From contig QYPL01000014.1 of NCBI GenBank assembly GCA_007280515.1, forward strand, positions 124,001 to 188,000: a stretch of 64,000 nt of DNA, written 5' to 3'. Under the pieces are notes generated by a model. That model was not told where the DNA came from, made no database searches, and saw only the letters and a program-made list of their open reading frames with translations. This stretch comes from Sediminibacterium sp. (GTDB taxonomy: Bacteria; Bacteroidota; Bacteroidia; Chitinophagales; Chitinophagaceae). Numbering within the stretch: position 1 is the stretch's first letter; every line of letters starts with the position of its first letter. This document shows positions 33,469 through 42,236 of the stretch, one piece after another. Both the position numbers and the translations under genes were made by a program.

Positions 33469-34758
33469 ATGAAAAAAATAATCGTAATTATCTTAGCCTC
33501 TAGCTTTGCGCTAACAGTTATGGGTCAAGATACAGCAAATATTAAACCCGCTTCTATTGCTTTTAAAATAGGCGTATTTAATTTTAAAAAAACGCCTATT
33601 ACCGATAACGCCAGTGAAACAGTACTACAAGGAGGTTTACAATATCTTAAAGGTATTACACAGCATCTTGATTTAATGATGAACTTAGACTTTGCTAGTT
33701 TGAAATATCCTTTTTATACTTCTTCAAAAATTGGCATTCCTAAAACCAATGAAATGTATACAGCATTAGATGCTAGTTTAAATTACAAGTTGTTGACAGA
33801 TGAGCATAAATTAGTTCCTTATATTAGTGCAGGTTTGGGGTTGGCTTCTATTAAAAATAACTATTATACTGCCTATGCACCTCTAGGTTTGGGGCTTCAA
33901 ATTAAAGCCAAACAAGGTTCCTTTATAAACATTCTTAGTACTTATAGGGCAGAAGCTTCGGCGCTTACCAAAATGCATTATAATCATTCTATAAGTTATA
34001 CCTTGCCTTTAAAACTAAGAGAGAAAAAGCCAGTATTGCTTCCACCAGCGCCTGTTGTTTCTGATGATGACGGTGATGGAGTAGTGGGCAGTGAAGATGA
34101 TTGTCCTAATAAGGCTGGTTTAGCAAAATATCATGGATGTCCTATTCCAGATTCTGATAATGATGGAATCGATGATGAAAATGATAAATGTCCAAATGTA
34201 GAAGGAGATATTAAATATAAAGGATGCCCTATTCCAGATTCGGATAAAGATGGTATCAATGATGAGGCAGATAAATGCCCTGATATATCAGGATTATCAA
34301 GATATGAAGGTTGCCCTATACCCGATACAGATAAAGATGGCATTAATGATGAAGAAGATAAATGTCCAACCATTGTAGGAATTATAGGTAATCATGGTTG
34401 TGCCGATTTACAACCTATGATCAATGAGCTCGCTTCCTATTTAAAATTTGAATCTGGTAAAGTAGTAGTCAATAAAAAAGGATATGCTGGGCTTGATGCT
34501 TTAGTGGTTTTATTACAAAATAATGCAACTATTTCATTAATTATTAATGGGCATACCGATAATACGGGCACTACTAAAATTAATGAAAAATTATCTTTAA
34601 AAAGAGCCTCCGTGGTGGCTACTTATTTAGTGAAAAAAGGAATTGATATGAAGAGAATTAGCCAAAAAGGCTATGCAGATACAAAACCATTGGCAGATAA
34701 TAAAACTTTAAAAGGAAGGGCTCAAAATAGAAGAGTAGATGTAGAAGTTATTTATTAA
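33469..34758 (+). CDS. OmpA-family protein with thrombospondin type 3 repeats
   Basis: About 429 residues. A signal peptide (MKKIIVIILASSFALTVMGQ) precedes an outer-membrane beta-barrel domain to about residue 190. Four calcium-binding TSP3-type repeats of the form DSDxDGIxDExDKCP...GCPIP follow (about 200-305). A C-terminal OmpA peptidoglycan-binding domain (about 310-429) contains INGHTDNTGTTKINEKLSLK. Such proteins tie the outer membrane to the cell wall. ATG 33457 in the same frame is an alternative start four codons earlier. Repeat DNA copies are near-identical. Confidence 0.9.
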   Translation: MKKIIVIILASSFALTVMGQDTANIKPASIAFKIGVFNFKKTPITDNASETVLQGGLQYLKGITQHLDLMMNLDFASLKYPFYTSSKIGIPKTNEMYTALDASLNYKLLTDEHKLVPYISAGLGLASIKNNYYTAYAPLGLGLQIKAKQGSFINILSTYRAEASALTKMHYNHSISYTLPLKLREKKPVLLPPAPVVSDDDGDGVVGSEDDCPNKAGLAKYHGCPIPDSDNDGIDDENDKCPNVEGDIKYKGCPIPDSDKDGINDEADKCPDISGLSRYEGCPIPDTDKDGINDEEDKCPTIVGIIGNHGCADLQPMINELASYLKFESGKVVVNKKGYAGLDALVVLLQNNATISLIINGHTDNTGTTKINEKLSLKRASVVATYLVKKGIDMKRISQKGYADTKPLADNKTLKGRAQNRRVDVEVIY

Positions 34759-34785
34759 TTGATATAATTTAATTTAATAAAAAAC

Positions 34786-35799
34786 TTAATAAATAATAAC
34801 TTCTCTTTCTAGCAAAATATCGAATTGCTTTAGTACCGATTGAATAATTTCCTCGGAGAAATTATATATTTCAATGCCTGGCCCATTATTGTAATGCACA
34901 ATAACTAATGACTGCTTTTCATAACAACCTACATTGCCTTTTTGTATACCCTTCCAACCGCAAGCTTCAATTAACCAGCCCGCCGCTATTTTATATATGT
35001 CATCTGTGATAGGGTAAGCAATAAGTTTAGGATATTTTGCAATCAGTACTTCATAAAAGTCCTTGGTGATGGTAGGATTTTTGAAAAAGCTTCCCGCATT
35101 ACCTATTTTTTTAGGATCGGGTAGTTTCTCTGTCCTTATTTGAATCACTGCATTAGCAATAGCTTCTACACTAGGCTGTTTGTTATTTTTTTGATGTAGT
35201 ACTTCTTTAATGGCGCCGTATTCCGTTCTAAAAATGGGTTGTTTTTGTAAAATAAATTGAACGGAGCTTATTATATATCTAGTTTTCTCCATTTTAAATA
35301 AGCTAGTCCTGTATCCAAACTTACAATCGGCATTGTTAAGTGTAATGAATTGGCTAGTTTGGGTATCATAGGCTGTAACTAATTCTATACAATCTTTAGC
35401 TTCTACTCCATAGGCTCCAATATTTTGAATGGGAGCAGCGCCCACCGTGCCTGGGATTAAACTTAAATTTTCAATACCACCCCAACCTTTTTGAACACAG
35501 TAAATTACAAAATAGTGCCAGTTTTCACCCGCACCTACTTCTAAAAAAACCTCGGAGGCGGTTTCTTTTAATTTTTTAATGCCCATTATTTCCATCTTTA
35601 GTACTAAGCCTTCAAAAGGTTTCGTAAAAAGTATATTAGAGCCTGATCCTAGTATTAAATAAGGGGTATTTTTTTCTTTGGCCCATTGAATACTTTTTTC
35701 AATAGCCTCTACTGAATCAATTTTAGTAAAATAACTTGCTTTTTCATTGCAGCCAAAACTATGCAAAGCTTGAAGAGATATATTTTCGCTTATTTCCAT
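34786..35799 (-). CDS. murB: UDP-N-acetylenolpyruvoylglucosamine reductase
   Basis: A 337-residue FAD enzyme that reduces UDP-GlcNAc-enolpyruvate to UDP-MurNAc. The FAD-binding segment is LILGSGSNILF (about 48-58). IENLSLIPGTVGAAPIQNIG (about 112-131) and GSFFKNPTI near residue 230 match the E. coli-type (type I) MurB, which has the extra loop with FGYRTSLFK. It is convergent with the OmpA-family gene across 27 AT-rich bases with no clear terminator. priA lies upstream on the same strand, 40 bases away. Confidence 0.94.
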   Translation of the reverse strand: MEISENISLQALHSFGCNEKASYFTKIDSVEAIEKSIQWAKEKNTPYLILGSGSNILFTKPFEGLVLKMEIMGIKKLKETASEVFLEVGAGENWHYFVIYCVQKGWGGIENLSLIPGTVGAAPIQNIGAYGVEAKDCIELVTAYDTQTSQFITLNNADCKFGYRTSLFKMEKTRYIISSVQFILQKQPIFRTEYGAIKEVLHQKNNKQPSVEAIANAVIQIRTEKLPDPKKIGNAGSFFKNPTITKDFYEVLIAKYPKLIAYPITDDIYKIAAGWLIEACGWKGIQKGNVGCYEKQSLVIVHYNNGPGIEIYNFSEEIIQSVLKQFDILLEREVIIY

Positions 35800-35839
35800 A
35801 ATTATTTAATTCATACTGGGGATTGATCTTGGTTTAATA

Positions 35840-38275
35840 CTAATTAGGGTCGATATCAATAATAATGCTAACCGATTTATACCTAGGGTGTACTTGCAGT
35901 AATCGTATATAATGTAATAGTTGTTTTTTAGCCAACTGTAATTGCTGTGGTTGTTTTGAAATTTTAATAGCTAGTTCCCAAATATATTTATTGCGCACCC
36001 TGTTTACAATGGGTTGTGCTGGGCCTAATACTGTTTTTTGAATCTCAGGGGTAAGTGAATGTAAAAAATGGTTAGCAGCCTCTTCTGCAATATTATTTTC
36101 TTTATGTTTAAATAGCAAGCTCATAAGCCTACTAAAGGGAGGGTAGGAAAATTGTTTTCTATTTTGAATTTCAAATTTATAAAATCCAAAATAATCATGT
36201 TGTTGAACGAGTTGCACAATAGGATGCTGTAGTTGACTTACTTGTATAATTACAGTTCCATTATCGTTTTTTCGGCCTGCTCTGCCACTTACTTGTTCCA
36301 TCATTTGAAAAGCTCTTTCATTGACTCTATAATGATTAAAGTTAAGTAAGCTGTCAGCATCTACAATACCCACTAAGTCTACGTTTTCAAAATCAAGTCC
36401 TTTTACTACCATTTGGGTACCTACTAAAATATCAATTTGCCTTTGTTCAAATTTTTGAATGAGTTGGTCGTGCTCGTTTTTGCCTTTAACATTATCTAAA
36501 TCCATTCTAGCAACGGTCACTCCTGGCAAAGATTGATTTAATTTTTCTTCAATTTGTTCTGTGCCAAAACTTTTCTGTTTAAAATTTTGTTTACCACAAG
36601 CTTTACAAGTATTGACGATTGGATAAGAGGCGCCGCAATAATGACAAGAAAGTAAGTTTTTAGCTTTATGATAAGTAAGAGTTACATCACAATGTTCGCA
36701 ATGCGGAATCCAACCGCAGGTTTCGCAAATTAAATAAGGGGCGTAGCCTCTTCTATTTTGAAATAAAATAACCTGCTTTTTATTAGCAATGGTTTTTGAA
36801 ATAGAAGCCAAAAGCTGAGGGGTAAGAATGGCAGTGCCTGCAGGTTGTTTCTTAGTGTCAATTAATTCAATTTTTGGAAGGGCACCCGTACTAAACCTTT
36901 CATTTAAATAAGTGTACCCAAATTTCTTAGATATAGCATTATAATAGGTTTCCACCGAAGGGGTAGCAGAACCTAATACCACTTTTGCCTTTAATTGGTT
37001 GGCATAGTATATAGCGGTATCTCTTGCCTGATACCTAGGGGCTGGTTCTTGTTGCTTATAAGAGGGGTCATGCTCTTCGTCAATGACAATGAGCGATAAA
37101 TTTTTATAAGGCAAGAAAAGTGCTGAACGGGCACCTAATACAATTTTAATTTCACCAGATTTTACTTTATTCCAAATCTCTACTCTTTCATTAGGGTTGA
37201 ACTTGGAATGATATATAGCAATAGATCCACCAAAATATTGCTTCAGCCTTCTTATCATTTGTGCAGTAAGTGCAATTTCTGGTAGCATATACAAGGCCTG
37301 CTTATTTTCCTTTATCACTTCATTAATAAGTGAAACATATATTTGTGTTTTTCCACTGCCTGTAATCCCATGCAATAGTCCTACGGGATGTGTAAGAAGT
37401 TGTGCTTTAACAGAGGCAAAGGCTTCTTTTTGTTTTTCGGATAAGCTATGCAGTGCGGTATTACCTGTATTTGGATCGGTGGCTAACCTGTCTATTTTTC
37501 TTTTCTCAGCCACTAATATACCTTTATCAATTAAGGCTTTCAATTGTGCATGGGTAGCATTGGCTTTCTCTAAAATAGATTTTTGTTGAACACTGCCTTC
37601 TGTTTTTTCAAAATGTAAAAAAGCCAATAATAAATCTAATTGTTTAGGAGCCCTTGTCCATTCGTTCAATAGTTTTTCTAAGGCGGCCTCGTGTTTATAT
37701 TCAGCATGTAAGCTTAAAAATATTTCTACCTTACTAGAATATTTATCTTTCATATTTTCCTGCACAAAACAAATTCCTTTTTGAATGAGTTTATTAATAA
37801 CAGGGTAGACCGATTTTTTATCTAATAGTTTTTGAATTTCTAATAAGCTTAAAGTTTTTTTAATTTCCAAAGCTTCCGAAATAATATATTCAGCGTCGCT
37901 TAAATTCTTAATATCTTCTTCTTGCTGTTCATTTAAAACAAAAACACTTTCGCTAGATATTTTTAAATGACTAGGAATAGCAGCTTGCATCACTTCTCCT
38001 TCGGTGCACATATAATATTCGGCCATCCACTGCCAAAGGGCCAATTGATGTTCGTAAACGATAGGGGCATCATCTAATACGGAAAGTATGGGCTTAGGCG
38101 TAAAGCCTTCAGGCGCTTTGCTACTCCTGTTTTTTACAATACCTGCGTATCTTTTATTGGCGCCTAACATTACTTCTACGCGCATGCCAATAGCTACTTC
38201 CTCCTGCATGGAAGCGGGAATCATCCAAGTATAATTTTTGGGAAGCGCTAAGGGTATGATTATTTCTGCGTACAT
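35840..38275 (-). CDS. priA: Primosomal replication restart helicase PriA
   Basis: About 811 residues. A 3'-DNA-binding domain begins the protein. The helicase core has GITGSGKTQIY (Walker A), DEEHD (Walker B) and GRAGR-containing motif VI. Eight zinc cysteines are arranged CETCGW..CEHC and CHYCGA..CKACG in the middle of the second helicase lobe. PriA reloads the replisome at collapsed forks. The longest frame starts at TTG 38290, but that codon is inside the -7 box 38288-38295, so ATG 38275 is taken. Confidence 0.95.
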   Translation of the reverse strand: MYAEIIIPLALPKNYTWMIPASMQEEVAIGMRVEVMLGANKRYAGIVKNRSSKAPEGFTPKPILSVLDDAPIVYEHQLALWQWMAEYYMCTEGEVMQAAIPSHLKISSESVFVLNEQQEEDIKNLSDAEYIISEALEIKKTLSLLEIQKLLDKKSVYPVINKLIQKGICFVQENMKDKYSSKVEIFLSLHAEYKHEAALEKLLNEWTRAPKQLDLLLAFLHFEKTEGSVQQKSILEKANATHAQLKALIDKGILVAEKRKIDRLATDPNTGNTALHSLSEKQKEAFASVKAQLLTHPVGLLHGITGSGKTQIYVSLINEVIKENKQALYMLPEIALTAQMIRRLKQYFGGSIAIYHSKFNPNERVEIWNKVKSGEIKIVLGARSALFLPYKNLSLIVIDEEHDPSYKQQEPAPRYQARDTAIYYANQLKAKVVLGSATPSVETYYNAISKKFGYTYLNERFSTGALPKIELIDTKKQPAGTAILTPQLLASISKTIANKKQVILFQNRRGYAPYLICETCGWIPHCEHCDVTLTYHKAKNLLSCHYCGASYPIVNTCKACGKQNFKQKSFGTEQIEEKLNQSLPGVTVARMDLDNVKGKNEHDQLIQKFEQRQIDILVGTQMVVKGLDFENVDLVGIVDADSLLNFNHYRVNERAFQMMEQVSGRAGRKNDNGTVIIQVSQLQHPIVQLVQQHDYFGFYKFEIQNRKQFSYPPFSRLMSLLFKHKENNIAEEAANHFLHSLTPEIQKTVLGPAQPIVNRVRNKYIWELAIKISKQPQQLQLAKKQLLHYIRLLQVHPRYKSVSIIIDIDPN

Positions 38276-38287
38276 GATATTGGGTTG

Positions 38288-38295
38288 CAAAAATA
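38288..38295 (-). promoter_or_regulatory. -7 promoter box for priA
   Basis: TATTTTTG on the minus strand matches TAnnTTTG, 12 bases before the priA ATG at 38275. It adjoins the stop codon of the plsC-like gene (38298). Confidence 0.55.
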
Positions 38296-38297
38296 CA

Positions 38298-39059
38298 TTA
38301 TGAATTTGGATACTTTCTATATCTTCTCATGCCTTCATCCATTTTTTTAAAAACAAGGTCTTTTAGGGTATCCACTTGATCCAGCGTATAGTCACTTACT
38401 TCCACCGTTTCTAAATACACCACTCTATGCTTGCCCGGGGTGAGAGTAAGGGCACTACTAAAATGCATGCGATCAACGGAATCTACCAATAGCATTGGTT
38501 GAATAGGAATATTCATTTCAATAGCTAATTTAAAAGCACCATTGAAAAAAGATTTTAAGGGATATTCTTCGGTCATGCTGAAAGTACCTTCGGGGAATAT
38601 AAAAATAGAGATATGCTTTTCTAAAGCCATTTTTAAATTGCGTAAACTTTGGGCTCTTTTTTCTGGGTCGCTTCTGTCTACCATAACTACCGCATTTCGA
38701 TAAATTAAACCAAACAAAGGAATTTTAGAAGATTCAAATTTAGCTAATGGCCGAATGGGTTGATGTTTAAGTTGAACAATGGAGGGAATGTCCATATAGG
38801 AATTATGGTTACCTACAATAATATGAGCTCGATTAAAGTCATGTGTTGATTCAAAAATTTCGCTGTGTCGAACGCCCATAAATATATATAAAATCTTACC
38901 CCAATAACGGCAGATAAAATAAACATGCTCGCTTATTTTTTCTTTACCGAAGGGAAGGACTAAAAACATGGCTGTCACCGATAGGATAGTGAGTATTGAA
39001 AACAATACAATAGCATAGAGACAGTATAGTAGCTGAAGGGCTCTTTTAAGGATTTTCAT
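38298..39059 (-). CDS. plsC: 1-acyl-sn-glycerol-3-phosphate acyltransferase (PlsC-like)
   Basis: A 253-residue membrane acyltransferase that makes phosphatidic acid from lysophosphatidate. The N-terminus is a membrane helix pair (about 8-40). The catalytic NHxxxxD motif is NHNSYMDIP (about 83-91), and the phosphate-binding motif is FPEGTFS (about 155). VDRSD and PIRPLAKFE provide the intermediate blocks. It is downstream of a terminator for the ammonium transporter gene. A related acyltransferase of lipid A or ornithine lipid synthesis cannot be excluded. Confidence 0.87.
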   Translation of the reverse strand: MKILKRALQLLYCLYAIVLFSILTILSVTAMFLVLPFGKEKISEHVYFICRYWGKILYIFMGVRHSEIFESTHDFNRAHIIVGNHNSYMDIPSIVQLKHQPIRPLAKFESSKIPLFGLIYRNAVVMVDRSDPEKRAQSLRNLKMALEKHISIFIFPEGTFSMTEEYPLKSFFNGAFKLAIEMNIPIQPMLLVDSVDRMHFSSALTLTPGKHRVVYLETVEVSDYTLDQVDTLKDLVFKKMDEGMRRYRKYPNS

Positions 39060-39076
39060 CTGTCTGCTAATATAAT

Positions 39077-39106
39077 AAAAAAGGCCCGAAATTTCATTCG
39101 GGCCTT
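39077..39106 (-). terminator. Rho-independent terminator of amt
   Basis: On the minus strand AAGGCCCGAA and TTCGGGCCTT form a perfect 10-bp stem (39097-39106 with 39081-39090) with a six-base loop, followed by TTTTATTAT. Confidence 0.88.
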
Positions 39107-39142
39107 CACCTTGTTTTTCAATAACCAGAAAACCTTTATAAA

Positions 39143-40501
39143 CTAAGCCTTTAGGGGGTTTCTACCATATTTTTCATCATGTTGTGTTGCATCTAATCCT
39201 AATTCTTCATCTTCTTCAGTTACACGAAGTGGCATAATAATACTAATAAATTTGAATATTAAAAATGATACTGTGAAACTATACGCAACTACAATGAGCA
39301 TTGCTTTTAATTGTATTAAAAAAAATGCTGGGTTGCCATAAAATAAACCATCATTGCCCGCTGCATTTACTCCTTTTGATGCAAAAATACCAGTCATTAA
39401 CATACCCACCATTCCGCCAATACCATGACAAGGAAATACATCTAAAGTATCATCTACTCTTGATAATTTAAATGCATGGCTGGCGGCATTGGAAATGATA
39501 GCGGCTACCAAACCAATAAATATACTTTGAGGAATACCTACGAAACCAGCTGCTGGCGTAATGGCTACTAAACCTACTACTGCACCAATACAGAATCCAA
39601 GTACAGATGGTTTTTTCCCTCTCATTACATCAAAGAACATCCAAGCTAAACCCGCTGCTGCAGCTGCAGTGTTAGTAGTGGCGAATGCATTAATGGCTAA
39701 GTTATTGGCGCCTAATGCAGAACCTGCATTAAATCCAAACCAACCAAACCAAAGTAAACCCGTACCAATTAATACATAAGGAATATTGGCTGGAGGAATT
39801 TCATGTTGTTCTAATTTAGAACGACGAGATTTTAATACAATGGCACCCGCTAGGGCAGCACAACCCGCACTAATGTGTACGACTGTTCCACCCGCGAAAT
39901 CGAGTGCGCCCATTTTTAATAAAAACCCGTTAGGATGCCAAGACCAATGTGCTAATGGAGCATATACTAATATAATAAACAGCACAATAAATAAAATATA
40001 AGCAGTGAATTTAATACGCTCTGCCACCGCACCTACTACAAGACCTGGTGTGATAATGGCAAACATTAATTGAAAGAGTGCAAACAATAATAAAGGAATG
40101 GTCATAGGGGTGCCGCCTTGTAAACTAGGCGCGCCATTCACCACACCTTTAAAGAATAAATGGGTCATTGGATTTCCTATAATACCATTGATGCTTTCAC
40201 CAAAGCTTAAGCTATAGCCAAAGCTTATCCAAATAACTGAAACCACCCCTGCCGATACCATGCTTTTGATCATGGTAGAGATAATGTTCTTACGGTGTAC
40301 CATTCCCCCATAGAAAAAGGCAAGACCTGGGGTCATGATAAATACAAGTGCTGTTGCTACTAAAATCCAAGCTATATCGGCTCCACTGTAAGTAGAGGCC
40401 TCTCCCTGAAAACTGGGAAGTTGAGGTACAAACAAAGCGAGTACTGCTACTAGTAATAAAACCACAAAAGGAGCGAATTTTTGTACAACTTGATTTTTCA
40501 T
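39143..40501 (-). CDS. amt: Ammonium transporter (Amt family)
   Basis: A 452-residue channel with eleven core membrane helices and an additional hydrophobic N-terminal segment (about 9-28) that may be a cleaved signal peptide, as in E. coli AmtB. The twin pore histidines are H209 (GGTVVHISAGCAAL) and H359 (FPCHGIGGMVG). The Phe-gate region and ASN-rich GANN motif are present. The gene is downstream of gltB-gltD on the same strand across a 231-base AT-rich gap, so it probably has its own nitrogen-responsive promoter. No PII (glnB/glnK) gene is adjacent. Confidence 0.94.
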   Translation of the reverse strand: MKNQVVQKFAPFVVLLLVAVLALFVPQLPSFQGEASTYSGADIAWILVATALVFIMTPGLAFFYGGMVHRKNIISTMIKSMVSAGVVSVIWISFGYSLSFGESINGIIGNPMTHLFFKGVVNGAPSLQGGTPMTIPLLLFALFQLMFAIITPGLVVGAVAERIKFTAYILFIVLFIILVYAPLAHWSWHPNGFLLKMGALDFAGGTVVHISAGCAALAGAIVLKSRRSKLEQHEIPPANIPYVLIGTGLLWFGWFGFNAGSALGANNLAINAFATTNTAAAAAGLAWMFFDVMRGKKPSVLGFCIGAVVGLVAITPAAGFVGIPQSIFIGLVAAIISNAASHAFKLSRVDDTLDVFPCHGIGGMVGMLMTGIFASKGVNAAGNDGLFYGNPAFFLIQLKAMLIVVAYSFTVSFLIFKFISIIMPLRVTEEDEELGLDATQHDEKYGRNPLKA

Positions 40502-40732
40502 TGATAAGGGGTTTAGTATTATAAAATAATATATATGTTAATTAAGATGTAAAAATACTTAAAAAATAGATATTTTAGATATTAATATTAATATATAAAT
40601 AATTATAATATAATATGAAAAAGCATGAATTTTATGTAAAGCCTTACTAGCATTCACTTATAGATAACTATCTTAGCTTGATTAAAAAGGGAGATGTGGA
40701 AAAAAACTGAATATCTTCAGTAATATCTTCAG

Positions 40733-42208
40733 TTATTCTTGCTGAAAAAACAGACTGCTATCCTTGGATTCTAATAAAGAGGAGCCAGTTAAGAAGATAT
40801 CTACTTTACGGGCACATTCACGGCCTTCACTGATAGCCCAAACAACTAATGATTGTCCTCGACGCATATCACCAGCGGTAAATACCTTGGCTATATTGGT
40901 TTGATATTGTTGTTCTGTTGCTTTTACATTTCCTCTTTCGTCTAATTGAACGCCTAATTCATCAATGATGCCAGTTGGGTCGGGATGTAAAAACCCCATG
41001 GCAAGTAAAGCGAGTTCACAAGGAATTTCTCTTTCACTTCCTATTTTTTGTATAAATTTTGAAGGTCTACCATCGGCACTAGCGCTCCACTCTAAGTCTA
41101 CAATTTGTAGTGCTTTTAAATTTCCTTTATCATCACCAATGAAAGCCTTAGTAGCAACGCCCCAAATTCTTTCTGCCCCTTCTTCATGCGAAGTAGTTGT
41201 TTTTAATAACATGGGGTAGGTAGGCCAAGGCATATAGTCGGCTCTTGCGTCAGGAGGCTTAGGTAATAATTCAAATTGAGTCACCGATTTTGCATTATGT
41301 CTGTTAGAAGTTCCTACACAATCACTTCCCGTATCACCACCACCAATTACAATTACATTTTTTGAAGTAGCCAATAAATCTTCTTCCTCTAATGGAATTG
41401 TGCTTACTCTTTGGTTTTGTTGCTTTAAAAATTCCATGGCATAATGAATGCCTTTTAAATTTCTTCCTGGAATGGTTAAATCTCTTGGAATGGTTGAACC
41501 ACCTGCTAGAACCACGGCATGATAATCACGCATAATATCATTCACTCTTATATTCACCCCCACATTGGCATTACAAATAAAACGAACGCCTTCTTCTTCT
41601 AATAAACTAATACGTCTTTCAACAACTGTTTTTTCTAATTTAAAATCTGGTATGCCAAAGCGTAATAAACCCCCTGGTTTTGGATCACGCTCATACACTG
41701 TTACTTCATGGCCTGCATAATTTAATTGTGCAGCAGTGGCCAGTCCTGCAGGGCCAGAGCCAATGACCGCTACTTTTTTATCAGAACGAAGTTTAGGTTT
41801 ACGAGGCGTTACAAAACCTTTTTCAAAAGCTATTTCAATAATATGTTTTTCAATTTCTTCAATGGTTACGGCTGGCTGATTAATACCTAATACGCAGGCG
41901 CTCTCGCAAGGGGCTGGGCAAATTCTTCCAGTGAACTCAGGAAAATTATTGGTAGATATTAAAATCTCATAAGCATCTTTCCATTCTTTATGGTACACCG
42001 CATCATTGAATTCAGGAATAATATTACCTAAAGGACATCCATTATGACAGAAGGGTACACCGCAATTCATACAACGCGCCGACTGTTCATTTAACTTTTG
42101 CTCAGGTAATAAGTTAATAAACTCGTTGTAATTATTTTTGCGCTCCGCTACTGAAATTTTAGTAGGGAGTTCTCTTGTAAATTCTTTAAATCCTGTTGGT
42201 TTGCCCAT
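40733..42208 (-). CDS. gltD: Glutamate synthase small (beta) subunit
   Basis: A 491-residue flavoprotein supplying electrons from NAD(P)H to GltB. The N-terminus carries cluster cysteines C46, C49, C54 and C58 (CMNCGVPFCHNGCPLGN), and C97, C101 and C105 (CPAPCESAC). The FAD dinucleotide motif is VIGSGPAGLATAAQL (about 149) and the NAD(P) motif is VIGGGDTGSDCVG (about 287). It lies 28 bases after gltB, forming an operon. Confidence 0.95.
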   Translation of the reverse strand: MGKPTGFKEFTRELPTKISVAERKNNYNEFINLLPEQKLNEQSARCMNCGVPFCHNGCPLGNIIPEFNDAVYHKEWKDAYEILISTNNFPEFTGRICPAPCESACVLGINQPAVTIEEIEKHIIEIAFEKGFVTPRKPKLRSDKKVAVIGSGPAGLATAAQLNYAGHEVTVYERDPKPGGLLRFGIPDFKLEKTVVERRISLLEEEGVRFICNANVGVNIRVNDIMRDYHAVVLAGGSTIPRDLTIPGRNLKGIHYAMEFLKQQNQRVSTIPLEEEDLLATSKNVIVIGGGDTGSDCVGTSNRHNAKSVTQFELLPKPPDARADYMPWPTYPMLLKTTTSHEEGAERIWGVATKAFIGDDKGNLKALQIVDLEWSASADGRPSKFIQKIGSEREIPCELALLAMGFLHPDPTGIIDELGVQLDERGNVKATEQQYQTNIAKVFTAGDMRRGQSLVVWAISEGRECARKVDIFLTGSSLLESKDSSLFFQQE

Positions 42209-42236
42209 ATACTTTATACTTGTCCTTTATTATTTT

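Noticed and set aside
40502-40732. Mini-ORF (ATG at about 40615, 11 codons) as a second leader peptide
   Set aside because: No enrichment for any amino acid and no terminator/antiterminator pair; amt is on the other strand.
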